From the NCBI GenBank assembly GCA_002786025.1, contig NHNW01000089.1, forward strand, positions 28,735-92,734: DNA of 64,000 nucleotides, written 5' to 3'. Position 1 is the first letter of the stretch, and each line of letters starts with the position of its first letter. Positions 45,142-56,950 of the stretch are shown in pieces. The translations under genes were made by a program, and so were the position numbers. Below the pieces are notes generated by a model, which saw only the letters and a list, made by a program, of their open reading frames with translations, was not told the DNA's origin and made no database searches. The stretch is from Zasmidium citrigriseum (taxonomy: Eukaryota > Ascomycota > Dothideomycetes > Mycosphaerellales > Mycosphaerellaceae).

Positions 45142-46491
45142 ATGCAGAAGAATGATCAGATCAAAGTTGCCATCATTGGCGCCGGCATCTCTGGCTTGGC
45201 TGTCGCAAATGGCCTGCTACACGACCCAGCGAATCGATTCGACGTCCAAATCTACGAACGAGACACGATTGCCTTCGACTCCGAACGTGGAGGTTACCAA
45301 CTCCGCATGGGAGCCAACGGCTTAAAAGCCCTCAAGACTGTGTCGGACGAAGAAGTTTGGTTAGCCTTGCGAGAAGTCTGGGCGGGCGATGCATCTAGGG
45401 CGCCGGCGATCGTTGAACCCAAGCATCTGGACATTTGCATGAAGCTGGCCGATTACAAAGCGTATCCTTCTTCTCGACCAGTGCCGCGGATCGCTCTTCG
45501 AAAAGCACTGTTGCAAAAGCCACTTGCGCAAGAGCGTGTCCATTTCAGTCACAAGGTGGAGGGCTTCGAATACGTTGACGATGGGAAAGAGGGTGTCATT
45601 CTCAAATTCGACCAGGATCGAACAGCGAAGGCGGATATTTTGATTGCGGCAGATGGAAGTGGGAGCCAGATCAATCGACAAGTTGGCCTAAATAACAAAC
45701 GCAAGTTGGAGGATTACTGTTTGATTCAGTCGCGGGCGGCTGTCAATGAGGCAACGAAGAGCAAACTCCCCAAGTCGCTGCTCGAAGTGGGCTCTTTCAT
45801 GTTTCTTGGAGGTTCTCGAGCGACCGGATTCGCATCGGTGTATGATCCACAAACCGATGGATCAAATGAGAAGAAGTGGAATGTCTTCTGGTCAACCATC
45901 ATCCCTCAGAACAAAGGAGACGTCATGATGACGAAAGCAGATGGGAACGATGAGATCTTGATTAGTCTCTTGATCGATTATTTTCAGGGCGAATTGGGCT
46001 ATGGAGAAGAGTTGCCAACGATCATCAAATCGGCCACGAATTATGTACGCACCGGTTTGTTGACGAGCTCTGTCAAGCCTACAACAAACTGGCGAGACGG
46101 CGTTCAAGGCAACGAACGAGTGATCTTACTTGGCGATGCGGTGCATCCAATGACCCCCGGACGAGGCATGGGAGCTAATCAAGCCTTGACTGATGCTGGA
46201 AATCTCGTCACTTTGTTGCGAGGTGCAAAGTTCTCGAGCAATGAAGTAGATGCAAAGGAGCTGTCAACGCTAGTCAAAGACTTTGAGAAGGAGATGTATG
46301 GTCGAGCGTTCGATATGGTTCAGAAGAGCGAGCAGGTGACCAGTTTGGATCTGACTACACTTACTGGGAGAACTATCCTCCGCATTGTGGGCTTTGTCAT
46401 GACGGTCAGTGGATGGGGAGCATCAATTTTGGAGGCAGTGGGTCTGAAGCAGGCTCCGGACTTGGATTACATGTCACTGAGTCCTCGATGA
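45142..46491 (+). CDS. FAD-dependent monooxygenase (aromatic-hydroxylase fold)
   Basis: Group A flavoprotein monooxygenase that hydroxylates a small aromatic or polyketide substrate using NAD(P)H and oxygen. Single exon, 449 aa. FAD-binding landmarks are intact: the GAGISG loop (13-18) inside VAIIGAGISGLAVANGLL, the ADILIAADGSGSQINRQ segment (about 165-180) and the GDAVHPMTPGRGMGANQALTDA motif (about 330-350), which contacts the flavin. A hydrophobic stretch near the C-terminus (TILRIVGFVMTVSGWGAS) could associate with a membrane. Its substrate cannot be told from sequence. Neighbours are an aldo/keto reductase upstream and a CocE/S15 hydrolase downstream. Confidence 0.9.
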   Translation: MQKNDQIKVAIIGAGISGLAVANGLLHDPANRFDVQIYERDTIAFDSERGGYQLRMGANGLKALKTVSDEEVWLALREVWAGDASRAPAIVEPKHLDICMKLADYKAYPSSRPVPRIALRKALLQKPLAQERVHFSHKVEGFEYVDDGKEGVILKFDQDRTAKADILIAADGSGSQINRQVGLNNKRKLEDYCLIQSRAAVNEATKSKLPKSLLEVGSFMFLGGSRATGFASVYDPQTDGSNEKKWNVFWSTIIPQNKGDVMMTKADGNDEILISLLIDYFQGELGYGEELPTIIKSATNYVRTGLLTSSVKPTTNWRDGVQGNERVILLGDAVHPMTPGRGMGANQALTDAGNLVTLLRGAKFSSNEVDAKELSTLVKDFEKEMYGRAFDMVQKSEQVTSLDLTTLTGRTILRIVGFVMTVSGWGASILEAVGLKQAPDLDYMSLSPR

Positions 46492-46763
46492 GGGGATGGG
46501 TCAACTTGCTGTATGTAATGTAAGAATTGCATCGATCCTGCCATGAAGTAAACATCGACCGTTCCGATTCTTGTCAGCATGTCGTTCGGCTTGAGCTGGA
46601 ACCGGCCCCTCGCACGGCCAGGCTCTTGTGTGGAGGCGGAGGCGGAGCCCGGCCGTGGAGTCGGCAGTTGAGAACGACTCCTGGTTGCTCCAGTGCCCAC
46701 CTTGTTTTAACGTAAATATGCTCACGTCCTCCATGTGACTACAGTAAGTACTTCTTGGATCTA

Positions 46764-48967
46764 ATGCAAGAAGTGACAATGGCTTCGAAATTCTCCGTCC
46801 CTGTTCTGTTCACAGAAGTTGACCACGAGCCAAAAGCAACTTGGATCGAATACGGCGAGACTGAGACCAAAGTTCTTCCAAAGGGATGGACGAAAGATGA
46901 AGGACGACGGGCATTATCGTGTGACATGATATGGGAAAAGGACGTTCGGATCAAGCTTCGAGATGGTGTTGATCTCCTTGCCGACGTCTTTCGTCCTCTC
47001 ACGTCGGATGGTGACCCTGTCCCTGCAATCATGCCTTGGAGTCCTTATGGAAAGACCGGGACTGGTGAGGGCTCCGAACTTTTGATCACACGTTGCTTCT
47101 GATGACGTGTAACTAGGAATGCAACAGCTCGACTTCTTCCCTTGGCGCGTGGGAGTGCCTCGAGACGCTACAAGCGGACTTGAAAAGTGGGAGGCTCCTG
47201 ATCCCGCTGAATGGATTCCTAGAGGCTATGCAGTGGTCAACATCGACGCACGAGGGTCTTTCAAATCTGGCGGCGATATGTACGTTTACGGCAGTCAAGA
47301 AGGCAGAGATGGCCACGACTGCATTGAATGGATTGCTCAACAGCCATGGTGCAATACAAGAGTCACTATGGCGGGGAATTCTTGGTTGGGAACTACGCAG
47401 TGGTAGGTTCAATAGTTTGAAGATGGACTGGATGATCTGACTTGTTGGGACGCCATAGGTTCATCGCTGCCGAGCAGCCTCCTCACTTAACCTGCATGGC
47501 GCCATGGGTAAGTTTAAATTTAGACACGATATGTGAGCATTCGCAGCTGATGGTCCTCCCCTATGCAGGAAGGTCTAGGAGACTACTTCCGCGAGTTGAG
47601 TTCAATTCTCCGCTCATGCATGCTAGAAGCAGCCACTGACACTCTCGCTTGGCCTTCAGGTCGATATGTCGCGGTGGCATTCCGGATCATGCCTTTTGGG
47701 ATGTTCTATTCGCCTGGGCATGCGGTACATATTGCTGTCGGAATTGAATGATCGATCTACTAACAGGAGGATGCGCAGGCCCGAACAAAAGAGAAGACGT
47801 TTCGTCAATGGTCGATCAGCATGGGCTTTGGAACGACTATTGGGAGGACAAGAAACCTAAGCTACAGAGAGTCAACGTACCCATGTATGCGACCGCAAGT
47901 TACTCGACTGGATTACACACAGAAGGGTCTTTGAGAGGCTTTATGCTCTCGTCGTCGAAGGAAAAATGGTGAGAGATAATAATACCATTCACGGCACGGA
48001 TGTGACTAACGTTGTGATCGACAAGGCTACGATGGACGTCAACACAAGAATGGCACGACATTTATCAAAAGGCAAACATTGACGATGTGCAAAAGTTCTT
48101 TGATCGATACATGAAAGACATCGACAACGGATGGGAGGAGACGCCGCGGATCCGCCTTTCACTTTTGGGCTACAATCGCCCATCTGTGGTCAACCGTGCG
48201 GCACCTTCCTATCCTCCTCCAGACTTCCGTTACCAAACTCTGTACCTGAATCTGACTGCTGGATCACTCGACGCTTCGCCTCAAGGGGAAGTCATGAGCT
48301 CCACATACCAGGCTGACGCAGCATCTGACGAGGGACTGTTATTCACACACAAGTTCGACTCTTACACCGAGATGTGTGGGGTGTCCAAAGTGAAGCTTTT
48401 CATGTCCACAGACGAGCACAATGACATGGTCAGTACTGCGAAGATGCGAGATGGATACTCCTCGACTCATGAGATTCACAGGATGTATACGTAGTGATAC
48501 GGAAGCTCAACCGAGCTGGGCAACCTCTGATGCATCAGAACATACCAATGCACGACTTGCCCGAAGGCGTGAAAGCCGCTGACATACCGGTCGAAAACGT
48601 CTGGTTCTACATTGGGCCCAACGGACGCCTTCGAGCTTCCCATCGCGAAGTTTGTCAAGAGGAGCTAGAGGATCTCTCTGCACGGGAGTACCGTGACCGG
48701 ATGTCCGACGCTTACATCTATCATCCACATACATCGAAGCAGCCTCTGGCGCCCGCGGAGGTGGTAGAGCTAGATATCTCGCTCTGGCCCGGAGGCATGA
48801 TCTTCGATGCAGGGGAGAGCATGCGACTGGAAGTCAAAGGTCGACATCCTGTCTTGCCAGAATTCAAGGGATTGGCAAAGAGCATTGTGAATCATAATGT
48901 TGGGAGGCACAGGCTGCATGCAGGCGGAAAGTACCGATCGTTTCTGTACGTTAGCTTGAAGCAGTGA
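46764..48967 (+). CDS. CocE/NonD-type (peptidase S15 family) hydrolase, 8 exons
   Basis: Alpha/beta-hydrolase related to cocaine esterase and X-Pro dipeptidyl peptidase, about 605 aa. Exons read 46764-47064, 47117-47402, 47459-47507, 47569-47594, 47660-47724, 47767-47968, 48026-48428 and 48482-48967. No single frame is long, but the spliced frame is continuous and matches the family: IKLRDGVDLLADVFRP, PWSPYGKTGTGMQQLDFFPW, the nucleophile Ser in MAGNSWLGTTQW, APWEGLGDYFRESICRGGIP, and the C-terminal beta-domain with DVYVVIRKLNRAG and DISLWPGGMIFDAGESMRLE. The intron after FRE uses the weak donor GTTGAG. The acceptor before exon 6 is ambiguous (47767 or 47779, both in frame). Start at 46764 or 46779 (MASKFS). 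It is the last gene before the second RIP block. Confidence 0.87.
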
Positions 48968-49330
48968 GCGACCCAGACTGTTGTTGACAACAGCCCTCGT
49001 ATAAGCTCGCATTGCTAGATTTGGATGGTAGATCTCGGTTTACGACTCGTTGACAAAGCTGTCACTGATGTCGACGAGGAGGCCTGCAGGTGGTTCAAAA
49101 GCAGGTATTCCATATTGCAATGGAAAGCTGCTGTCTCAGACTGTCTTCCAAAGAAACTGTGTCGATCCGGATGTCACCGAGACAAGAGATGGCGGATACT
49201 GCGGATCTACCTCCCAAGTCAGACCCTTGCTTTTAGCGCCGGAAGCGCGGCCGCTAGTTCGGAGGTTATATTTGCGGCCAATTAGCTTCCTTGCGCAGCA
49301 CGGGTCTAAGGATCTTTTGTATAGGCTGGC
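48968..49330. other. Intergenic, edge of the RIP block
   Basis: Last stretch of normal composition. The change to CpA/TpG-free sequence begins at about 49.33 kb. Short frames here have no domain. Confidence 0.5.
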
Positions 49331-49334
49331 TATT

Positions 49335-50830
49335 TTGACACTTCTAACTTTACAAACTTAATAACTCGTTATAAATATAAAGATTTAATACTTAGAGGTT
49401 ATAGAATAAGATATTATAAAGACAATAATCTAAAAATTATATCGATACGACGTTAAGAAGGGGGTTAAATAACCCGAGAGAGCTAGTAAAGTTATATCTT
49501 AGTAGCTCTTAGGTTAATATTAGTATAGGCTTAGAAAATTGCGAAAATTAAGTTATACTAAGCTTATAGTACTAGATATAGTAATTCTAATAGTATAGAT
49601 ACGATATTCGTACGATATTATATTATTATATTATCGTCTATTAGAGTAAATAAGTACTAAGCCTAAGGTAAGCTATCTAAAGTAGCTTTCTATAGTAAAT
49701 ATTTACTTACTTATCTATTATAGGATAATCTAGTAATTAGTATAAAACTCGTATAGATAGTAATTTCGTCGTTATCTTATCGCGTCGTATCGTTACGTTA
49801 TATTATCCGCCCGCCTTACTTATCTACTATAATACTACTTCTCTTAATACTACTTCTCTTAATACTACTCCTTATAAATTATATTTCTCTTCTCTTCTCT
49901 ATTCTCTTTACCTTCCTTAATCTAGACTTATATAGTATAACCCCTATTATAGCTACTATATATTCTAATCCCTAGGCCTCGTCTTTATCCCTTAATAAGC
50001 TTAATAAGACGCTAGAGCGCCTAGCTTAGTTCTAAGATATCCTTAGTACTATATAGGAAGAGAATAAGGAATCTAACTACCTAATACTATTACCTATATC
50101 TAGGCTACTTAGCTAAGAAGAGTCTAATAAGGAAGAGCTTAGTAAGGATTAATAGGTTAGTAAGGATTAATAGGTTAGTAAGGATTAATAGGTTAGTAGT
50201 AATTAATAGGTTAGTAGTAATTAATAGGTTAGTAGTAATAATAAGAGAGATAATAAGAAAGAAGATAATAAGAAAGAAGATAAGGAAAAAAATAAGAAGG
50301 AAGATAAGGAGAAAGATAGCCTATTTAAGGATCCTAGACTAGATAAAAATAATAATAAGGACGAGGAATACTAGCTATAGAGTAATAATAAGCTCGATGT
50401 CTATAAAGGGCGATACCCTATAAGCTTAGTACTAGCCTAAAGTATTAAGCCTATACTCTTAGCTATAAGAAGGCTTAGTATACTATACTTTTCTTCTTAG
50501 TCCCTAATAGATAGATTCCTCTTTCCTTCTTTATCGAACCTATTATATACTATATTAAGCTTTAGTATATACGCTACTTACCTATAATATTAGGTTCGAT
50601 TAATATTATAGACGCCTTAAGCTTCTTTATAGAAGCTAACGTAAATACTCTAGGGAACAACTACTATAGGCGTATACCTACCTTATAGCTTCTAGTAGCC
50701 TATAAGATAGATACATAGAATTATATTACGAGTTTACTACACCTTCGGTGCCTAGTAAATAGTAGCTAAGAGTAGAGTTCGACTATAATTTTTTCGTTTG
50801 TTATTATATAAACGATACTAGGGATTCGAA
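49335..50830. other. RIP-mutated 5' region, possible leader or LTR
   Basis: No domain recognised. It contains short tandem repeats (two copies of CTTCTCTTAATACTA near 49846-49875), the 18-bp minisatellite described separately, and an A/G-rich coding-like stretch (about 50240-50330, Lys/Glu-rich). An island keeping CpA and TpG lies near 50740-50755. Confidence 0.4.
50141..50230 (+). repeat. 18-bp minisatellite, five copies
   Basis: Three copies of AGTAAGGATTAATAGGTT are followed by two of AGTAGTAATTAATAGGTT, with a partial sixth. The unit length is a multiple of three, so it would encode a repeated hexapeptide if this stretch was coding. The copies within each subtype are identical, so each subtype expanded recently or was mutated uniformly. 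Confidence 0.9.
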
Positions 50831-50839
50831 ACGAGTCTA

Positions 50840-53800
50840 GGTAAGGCTATCGACGCGGGTTCTACTCGACCTAAAAGCGTACTATACGACCTCCGTATTA
50901 CCCTCTACTACCTATAGTACTCTATAAAGCGCTAACCTAACCTATTCTCTAACTAGCGAAGGTCCTTTAGATACGAGCGCGTTAATAACCGTCCGCCGCC
51001 CCCTTACTTATCCCTCCTAGCGGACGCCTACCTAGAGTCCCGTAACTTCGGTTACGTTAACGCTTAGCGCGACTTCCGTCTAGACTTCGATATCCTACCT
51101 TCCCTTAATACTCTCTCTTAATAATCTACTAACCCTTACCTTCCGTAACGACTCTCGGCGTCTATACTAGTACGTAACGTTTATAGTACCGTATACGCTA
51201 ATTTCGCCCTCTACTTAGCAAATTTAGCCGCTAACTTACTCCCTAATCTACATAAGCTAGTAGTACCGCTCTTACTTAACCTAAACTTAACCTTACGATC
51301 CTCGATAATTTTACCTACTACTAGTACTAGTACGTCGATAGACCTTCGAGTACGAGTAGCTTAGAGGCCTACTTATATACTCCGACGTAGCTAAGCTAGA
51401 AGGTAGCTAGTTCGTACGTAACGAACCGAGGCTAGTACTAGAACTTCTAGGTATAAAGGAATAGCGACGATTTCTTCGTCTCTTCGTAGAGCCTTTACTC
51501 CGTTATTATTAGTATCCTAAGAACTAAAAGACCGATTAAACGCTAGTCTTTATAGAGAGCCTCGAATAACGTACCCGAGCTCTTTTAAAGTAGTACGGTC
51601 CTTTGCTAACTTAGTATTATTAGTAACGTACTCGATTAAAAAGTATAGCTCCGGATACTCGAGCTACGAGTATAGCTCTAGAAGTAGGCTCGAATCTACT
51701 ATATAGAGACCGCCTAGAGGTTTATCTAGACTTCGGATTTCCTATAGAGTAGCTTATTAACTCTAAGGAGCTAATTAAAGCTATACGTTTCCTCGATAAC
51801 CTTACTAATATTTAAGTAGTATACCCGGCTTTTAGAGACTTTATTAAGTTTAACTTATACCGCGAATCTAGTAACGAGCTTAATAAGAGCTCTAGTAGTA
51901 AAGAATCTAACGATTTAGACATTCGCCCGTTAATCGAATATCCTCTAAGCGTACTAAAGTCCAGACGTTTCTACTTATATCCTCTAAAGTTAGCCCTTCC
52001 CTTTAAACTAGCGTCCTCTATACGAGATAGGTAGCTCTAAGACTTTACTAGACTTGTCGATAAGTACGTCGATTAAGCTATAGCTAATTATAACGTAGCT
52101 TAGGCTAGCGGTAGTTAACGTACTAGTAGAAATAAGACTAGAGGGTAAACGCTCGTAGCTATAGGTATAGGGATAAGAATACCTAGTATATTCGCCGATA
52201 CTATACGGGAGGAAGACACTAACTAGCTAGGCTTTACCTAGGAGTAGCTCGCTTACCTACGTAAGATCTAGTAAGACTCTTACTAGACTAGTCTTTAGTA
52301 GCGTAAGGATTCTCTACGTTAGGAGAATCTACCTCCCCTCGGCTAGTAGAATCTACCTAGTTAGAATCCACCTAGTTAGAATCTACCTAGTTAGAATACG
52401 CCTCCCCCGCTACTACCGTAGTAGAATAACGCTACGGATATCGACGCGCTTAGGATGTAAATAAATAGGCTCGAAGAAATAATAAGGTAGCAAGCTAGTA
52501 ACTAGAATACTACTAGCTTCCCTCCTTAAAACTTCTAACTAATACTACCTTTTACCTATCGACCTACCCCTTAGTACTAGTAGGATCTAACGTAGGCCTT
52601 AGTACCCGCTACGAACGCTAATCCACCTAAGTTAAGGTTTAATCCTAAGCATATAGGCTATTTTAACCTAGATGCGAAAGTTACTAGTACTTAGGGACTT
52701 ATCGGAGGTAGAAACATATATAGAGATATAGGCGCCTTTATTAACCGCGTTAAAGTAACCCTCGTATAGTTTAATTATCGCGAGTTACGCCTTAGATTGT
52801 CTCTCTGCCTTTAAGGCCGAGCTTCTAGATAGTTTAATAACACGTTAAGCGACGAGCTACGAGAGTAGATCGTTAAAGGCGAGCGCGTCGACAGATAGGC
52901 TTCTAAGCTAGATTCTACCTTTAAGCCGTCTATTACTAACGCCTAGACTAAGCTAGACTAGACATCTTGGAACGAGGTATGTATTAAGAATAGCTTCGCG
53001 CTATCTAATTATATGTATACCGTAATAGATATCTCGCGACGTAGCGGCAAAGAGAGCTAGTACGGGCAATTGCACGACGCTTAGCTCTATATTTACTACC
53101 GGCTACGAGGCGTCGTACGAGCCCCTAACGAATTTACTACGATCGAAGAATTTATCCACGTAATAGATAAGTAGATAGTAACTTAGCGTTAGTAAGACTA
53201 GGCCTACCTAGAGTAACAACTAAAGCCTAACTAATTCTATATTATAGGTACGTAACCCTCGTATAGAGCGCTAAACTTAGGCCCTAGTAGGTATATCGAC
53301 GTACTTCTACCGTCGATTCGTAGTAACTTAAGTAACGCTCCGTAGTACTTTACGTAACCCCCGTAATAGCGAAATAACTTCTAGTAGAATCGTAGTAGTA
53401 GGAACCGTAGTAATCGTAGTAGCTTCTTTAGCCCTAAGAATTCCTACCCGAATAACCGTCCCTAGTATAATAATAGTAGATAGTCTAATAGTAGCGGATA
53501 GTTTAATAACCGCGAGTAACCGCTAAAAGGCCTAGGGAACTAAGCCTAACTCCTAGCTCCTCCTTAGTAACTTGCGATTACGGATAGTAGAGAGTAACGA
53601 AGCGGCGGAAACTTCCTACGTTAAGGTTAGTAAGGCTACTAAGGCTAGTAGATAGTAATACTATATAACTAGGACGGAGAAGCGGTAACCTTCTTCGCTA
53701 AAGATTAGCTAGAAGTAGAATCTCCGTAGGGTTCTTCCTACTAGGGTTCTTCCTACTAGGAGCCTAAGGAAGAAGACGATAACTTCTACGACTCGAATTA

Positions 53801-54060
53801 GTACTAAGTCTACAACTTCGGTTATTACTACGAGCCTAATAACGGCGGAGGCGGCTACTCGTAAGATAAGTAAGAAGTCCTTAATAATACCGAGTAGGAT
53901 TTTTATAACGCCCCTAAGATATTAGACGTATAGGTAGAGCGCCTAGTAACTAAGGCCGATCTTATTATATCCGGCCCGCCGTAGAGGACTATAAAGTGCA
54001 CTAAATGCTAACGTAAGTTTAAGTCTAGTAATAAGTTATACTAGTACCTTCGTAATAATC
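50840..54060 (+). pseudogene. gag remnant of the chromovirus
   Basis: Capsid-like polyprotein remnant. The frame is one register until about 51.4 kb and another from about 51.7 kb on, so a frameshift, real or old, lies between. Visible are a Pro/Asn/Gln-rich repeat (near 52320-52410, tandem PSQN units), a coiled-coil stretch (IDALRMQINRLEEIIRQQ, near 52440), then the gag core with IGAFINRVKV...FNYRELRLRLSL and FNNTLSDELREQIVKGERVD (about 52730-52890). A finger-like motif closes it at 53994-54060: C-x2-C (CTKC) followed by two His-position codons, more like C2H2 than the usual CCHC knuckle. Confidence 0.7.
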
Positions 54061-54429
54061 CGGATTATAATAAGCCTAGCCGTAAGTCGTAATACGAAGA
54101 CAAAGCTAGCTACGATAGAGCTACGATCCTATCGCTATCCGCGATAGTCGATAATAATTTACTATACGGTATATCGACGTACTCGATAGCGTAGAGCTTC
54201 GTACCTTTAGAGCGCCCTTAACTAGAGCCTCCCCCGAGCGACCCCTTAGAGGAATTTAAGACTCTCTTTTAGACGCTCTTTATAAATACAACTTATCTAA
54301 ACCCTTTTAGAGGGCCTTAGGCTCTAGAGGTTATCGACGTACCTACGGAAGTTATTCCTTACTCTACCGATATACCGTAGGGCGATCTAGCGTATTAGTT
54401 TAGGGTATATAATATTGTTAAAGCGATAT

Positions 54430-54900
54430 ATATATTCTCTCTATACGCCGTACTATACCGGATCTACCTCGATACGGGTAACCGAGTATCTATAGTAAAA
54501 GAATCCTAGCTCTACGATATCCTCGGTAAGGATAATATTTAAACTTACGATAATCCTTTAAAGTTTACGAGTTTAGCTAGTACTACTATAAATAACAAAT
54601 AGATTATACTTCCTATATATTTCCTAGCGAAGAAGCCGACTAGTAAATAAGTACTCTCCTATATTCGATAGCCCTATAGAGTAGTAAAGGATCTCTCTTA
54701 TAACCTACTACTTAGGTTAGATATTATAGTACTAGTAGGATTCTCTATCGATCTAGTAGTAGGATAAGTTACTATAAAGCGTAACGTAAATACGACGATA
54801 AATATCTTAATTCGACCCCGTTTAGCGAATCGTATTTAGTAAAAGGTTAAGTCGATAACTAACGAAGTTATCCCCGCCCGTTACCTTAAGCGTATCGCTA
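54430..54900 (+). pseudogene. Retroelement aspartic protease remnant
   Basis: The active-site triad LDTGN is preserved (codons 54468-54482), followed by a hydrophobic strand and flap-like sequence. It lies between the gag finger and the reverse transcriptase, in the same frame as both. In the live element it would cut the polyprotein. Confidence 0.75.
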
Positions 54901-55529
54901 TCGAGCTAATAAAACTTAAAGACCGCGACTACGAGTTCTAGCCTACGGAGGAAGATATTACCTTCCTTCGAAAAGGTAGTAGATTCGTACCGCACCTTAT
55001 CGACGCGACTACTTACGCTATCGAGGTCTATAATCTAACGAACTAGAAGCTTAAGATTAGAGCTTTATAGGTGCTAGGCTTACTTAAAGAGTTAGAGATC
55101 GACGGATACTACTATATTAACGCTAATACCCTATACCTTAACTTAGGAGCCGATAGGAAATACCCTACGCTCGACTAAGAGTAGAAAGATCTCCCTAAGA
55201 TAGTACTTCCTAATAGAGTAATAGTACATAGTACTCTAGAGTAAGTAGTAGCCCTCTAGAAGGTAGTAGAAAAGTACCCTAAGCTATAGAGAGAGAATAC
55301 TAGCGTCGCCGATATTCCTAAAGAAGAGCGTATAGAAGTACTACTTTAGGAAGGATAGGAAAAGTACAAACAAGTTACTAAAGTATATAAGCTCGGCGCC
55401 CGCGATATAAAGGTTATAGACGACGATTATAATAAGCTACACGTAGAAGGTAAGATAAAGTAGGCCGATAAACTAAGTCTACTTACCTAGCCCTACTTCG
55501 TCGTTTAGCGTACTATTTATAATTAGGAT

Positions 55530-56300
55530 AGGACAATTACGTAAAAGCTACGAGTCGTAATTAATATTCGAGGGCTAAACAAGATTTTAGTTAAGGATAC
55601 GTACCCTCTACTATAGTAAGACGAGATACTTACGAAGCTCTTTAGTAAGAAGTTTATTAGTACTATCGACGCGAGGGCTATATTCTACTAGTTCCTACTT
55701 AAACTCTCCGAATAATAGAAGTTCTATATTAATTCGTACCGCGGCTAAGAAGTTCTCCTTATTACTATAATAGGATACTACGGTAGCGTATAGTATATTT
55801 AGAGGACTATAGAGACCTAGTTAAGGGACTTTATCTTCGCCTATACTTATATCGACGATATTATTATCGCTTCTAATACCTTTAAGGAACACCTCGATTA
55901 CTTAGATTAGGTCTTTATAAAGCTTAATAGTAAGAATCTTACCTTAGTACTAGTAAAAGCGTTCCTAGCCTTCCCTTCGATACGAGTCCTTAGTTACTAA
56001 GTGTCTAGTTTAGGTATAGTAATAGACTCTAAGAAGATAGCTACGCTAAGGAAAATCGTTAAGCCCGTCGACGCGGTCGACTTAGAGGCCTACCTAGCAT
56101 TAACGAACTAGCTACGTAATAAGATTCCCTACTACTCGTCCCTAATAGAAGCGCTATATACTACGAAGGTATATATACTTAAGGAGGTTAAAGATATAAA
56201 GAAGGGCCTAGCGCGAGTTAAGTACCTACGCCGTAAGATTATCTAGTAGACGAGGGAAATAGAGATAGTATAGGACGTACTTTAGAGCTTCTAGGAGCTA
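55530..56300 (+). pseudogene. Reverse transcriptase remnant (Ty3/gypsy)
   Basis: RT blocks in order: VVINIRGLNKI with YPLL (about 55555-55610), FISTIDARAIFY (about 55650-55690), ITIIGYYGSV (about 55760), the catalytic YIDDIIIAS (55848-55874), then the FPSIRVLSY and thumb sequence and LALTN.LRNKIPYYSSL (about 56095-56145), typical of Ty3/gypsy. In-frame TAG/TAA occur only where CAG, CAA or TGG are expected. Confidence 0.85.
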
Positions 56301-56399
56301 GATACCTTATACTAGCTAGGCTAACCTAACTTTAAAGCCCGCTACGATAAGTACGGTAAAGAAGTATAATAAGGAGGCTAGAGTTTTACCTTTTATACT

Positions 56400-56950
56400 A
56401 ACCCGAAGAGGCTACTATATATCGACGTAGACTTATCTAAAGAGAATGGATTTAGTATAATACTCTACTACGTCGAAGGCGATCTAGAGCCCGTACTTAA
56501 ACCCGAACCTACTCTAGTTATAAGGAAGGATAATATCCTTAAAGACTTTGTCGATACGACTAGCTAGTTAAAGAAGACGATATTATGGCCCTTAAATAAG
56601 ATCTAAGTTATCGCGTTCGAGAGCTATTTACTTACTAGAGTAGAATCGCGATATTAGCTAACTAACGTCGAAGGCGATCCGGAGCCCGTACTTAAACCCG
56701 AACCTACTCTAGTTATAAGGAAGGATAATGTCCTTAAAGACTTTATCGATACGACTAGCTAGTTAAAGAAGACGATATTATAGCCCTTAAATAAGATCTA
56801 AGTTATCGCGTTCGAGAGCTATTTACTTACTAGAGTAGAATCGCGATATTAGCTAACCGAACTTAAGATAGCGGGAGTACTTTAGGTAATAAAGAAATTT
56901 CGCTATCTAATCGAGGTAGCGCTAAAGACTTACATTTTTACGGACTATAT
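56400..56950 (+). pseudogene. RNase H remnant, with an internal duplication
   Basis: Begins LLYIDVDLSKENGFSIILYY (about 56410-56470), the first catalytic Asp region. It is then interrupted by a 195-bp tandem duplication (see separate entry) before the distal part (VAVTTIAKKYYITITILSEKLNTKL-like, about 56950-57015). Same frame as RT. Confidence 0.75.
56472..56861 (+). repeat. 195-bp tandem duplication inside RNase H
   Basis: Two adjacent copies, starting GTCGAAGGCGATC at 56472 and again at 56667, differ at only a handful of positions. The unit is 65 codons, so the duplication stays in frame. The copies differ partly at RIP-type sites (TTATGG against TTATAG; AATATC against AATGTC; TTTGTC against TTTATC), each copy keeping sites the other has lost. 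Confidence 0.9.

Noticed and set aside
50741..50800. tRNA- or PBS-like sequence (GTTCGA, GGGATTCGAA) near the retroelement start
   Set aside because: No cloverleaf could be drawn, and the PBS-like part does not fit a tRNA 3' end.
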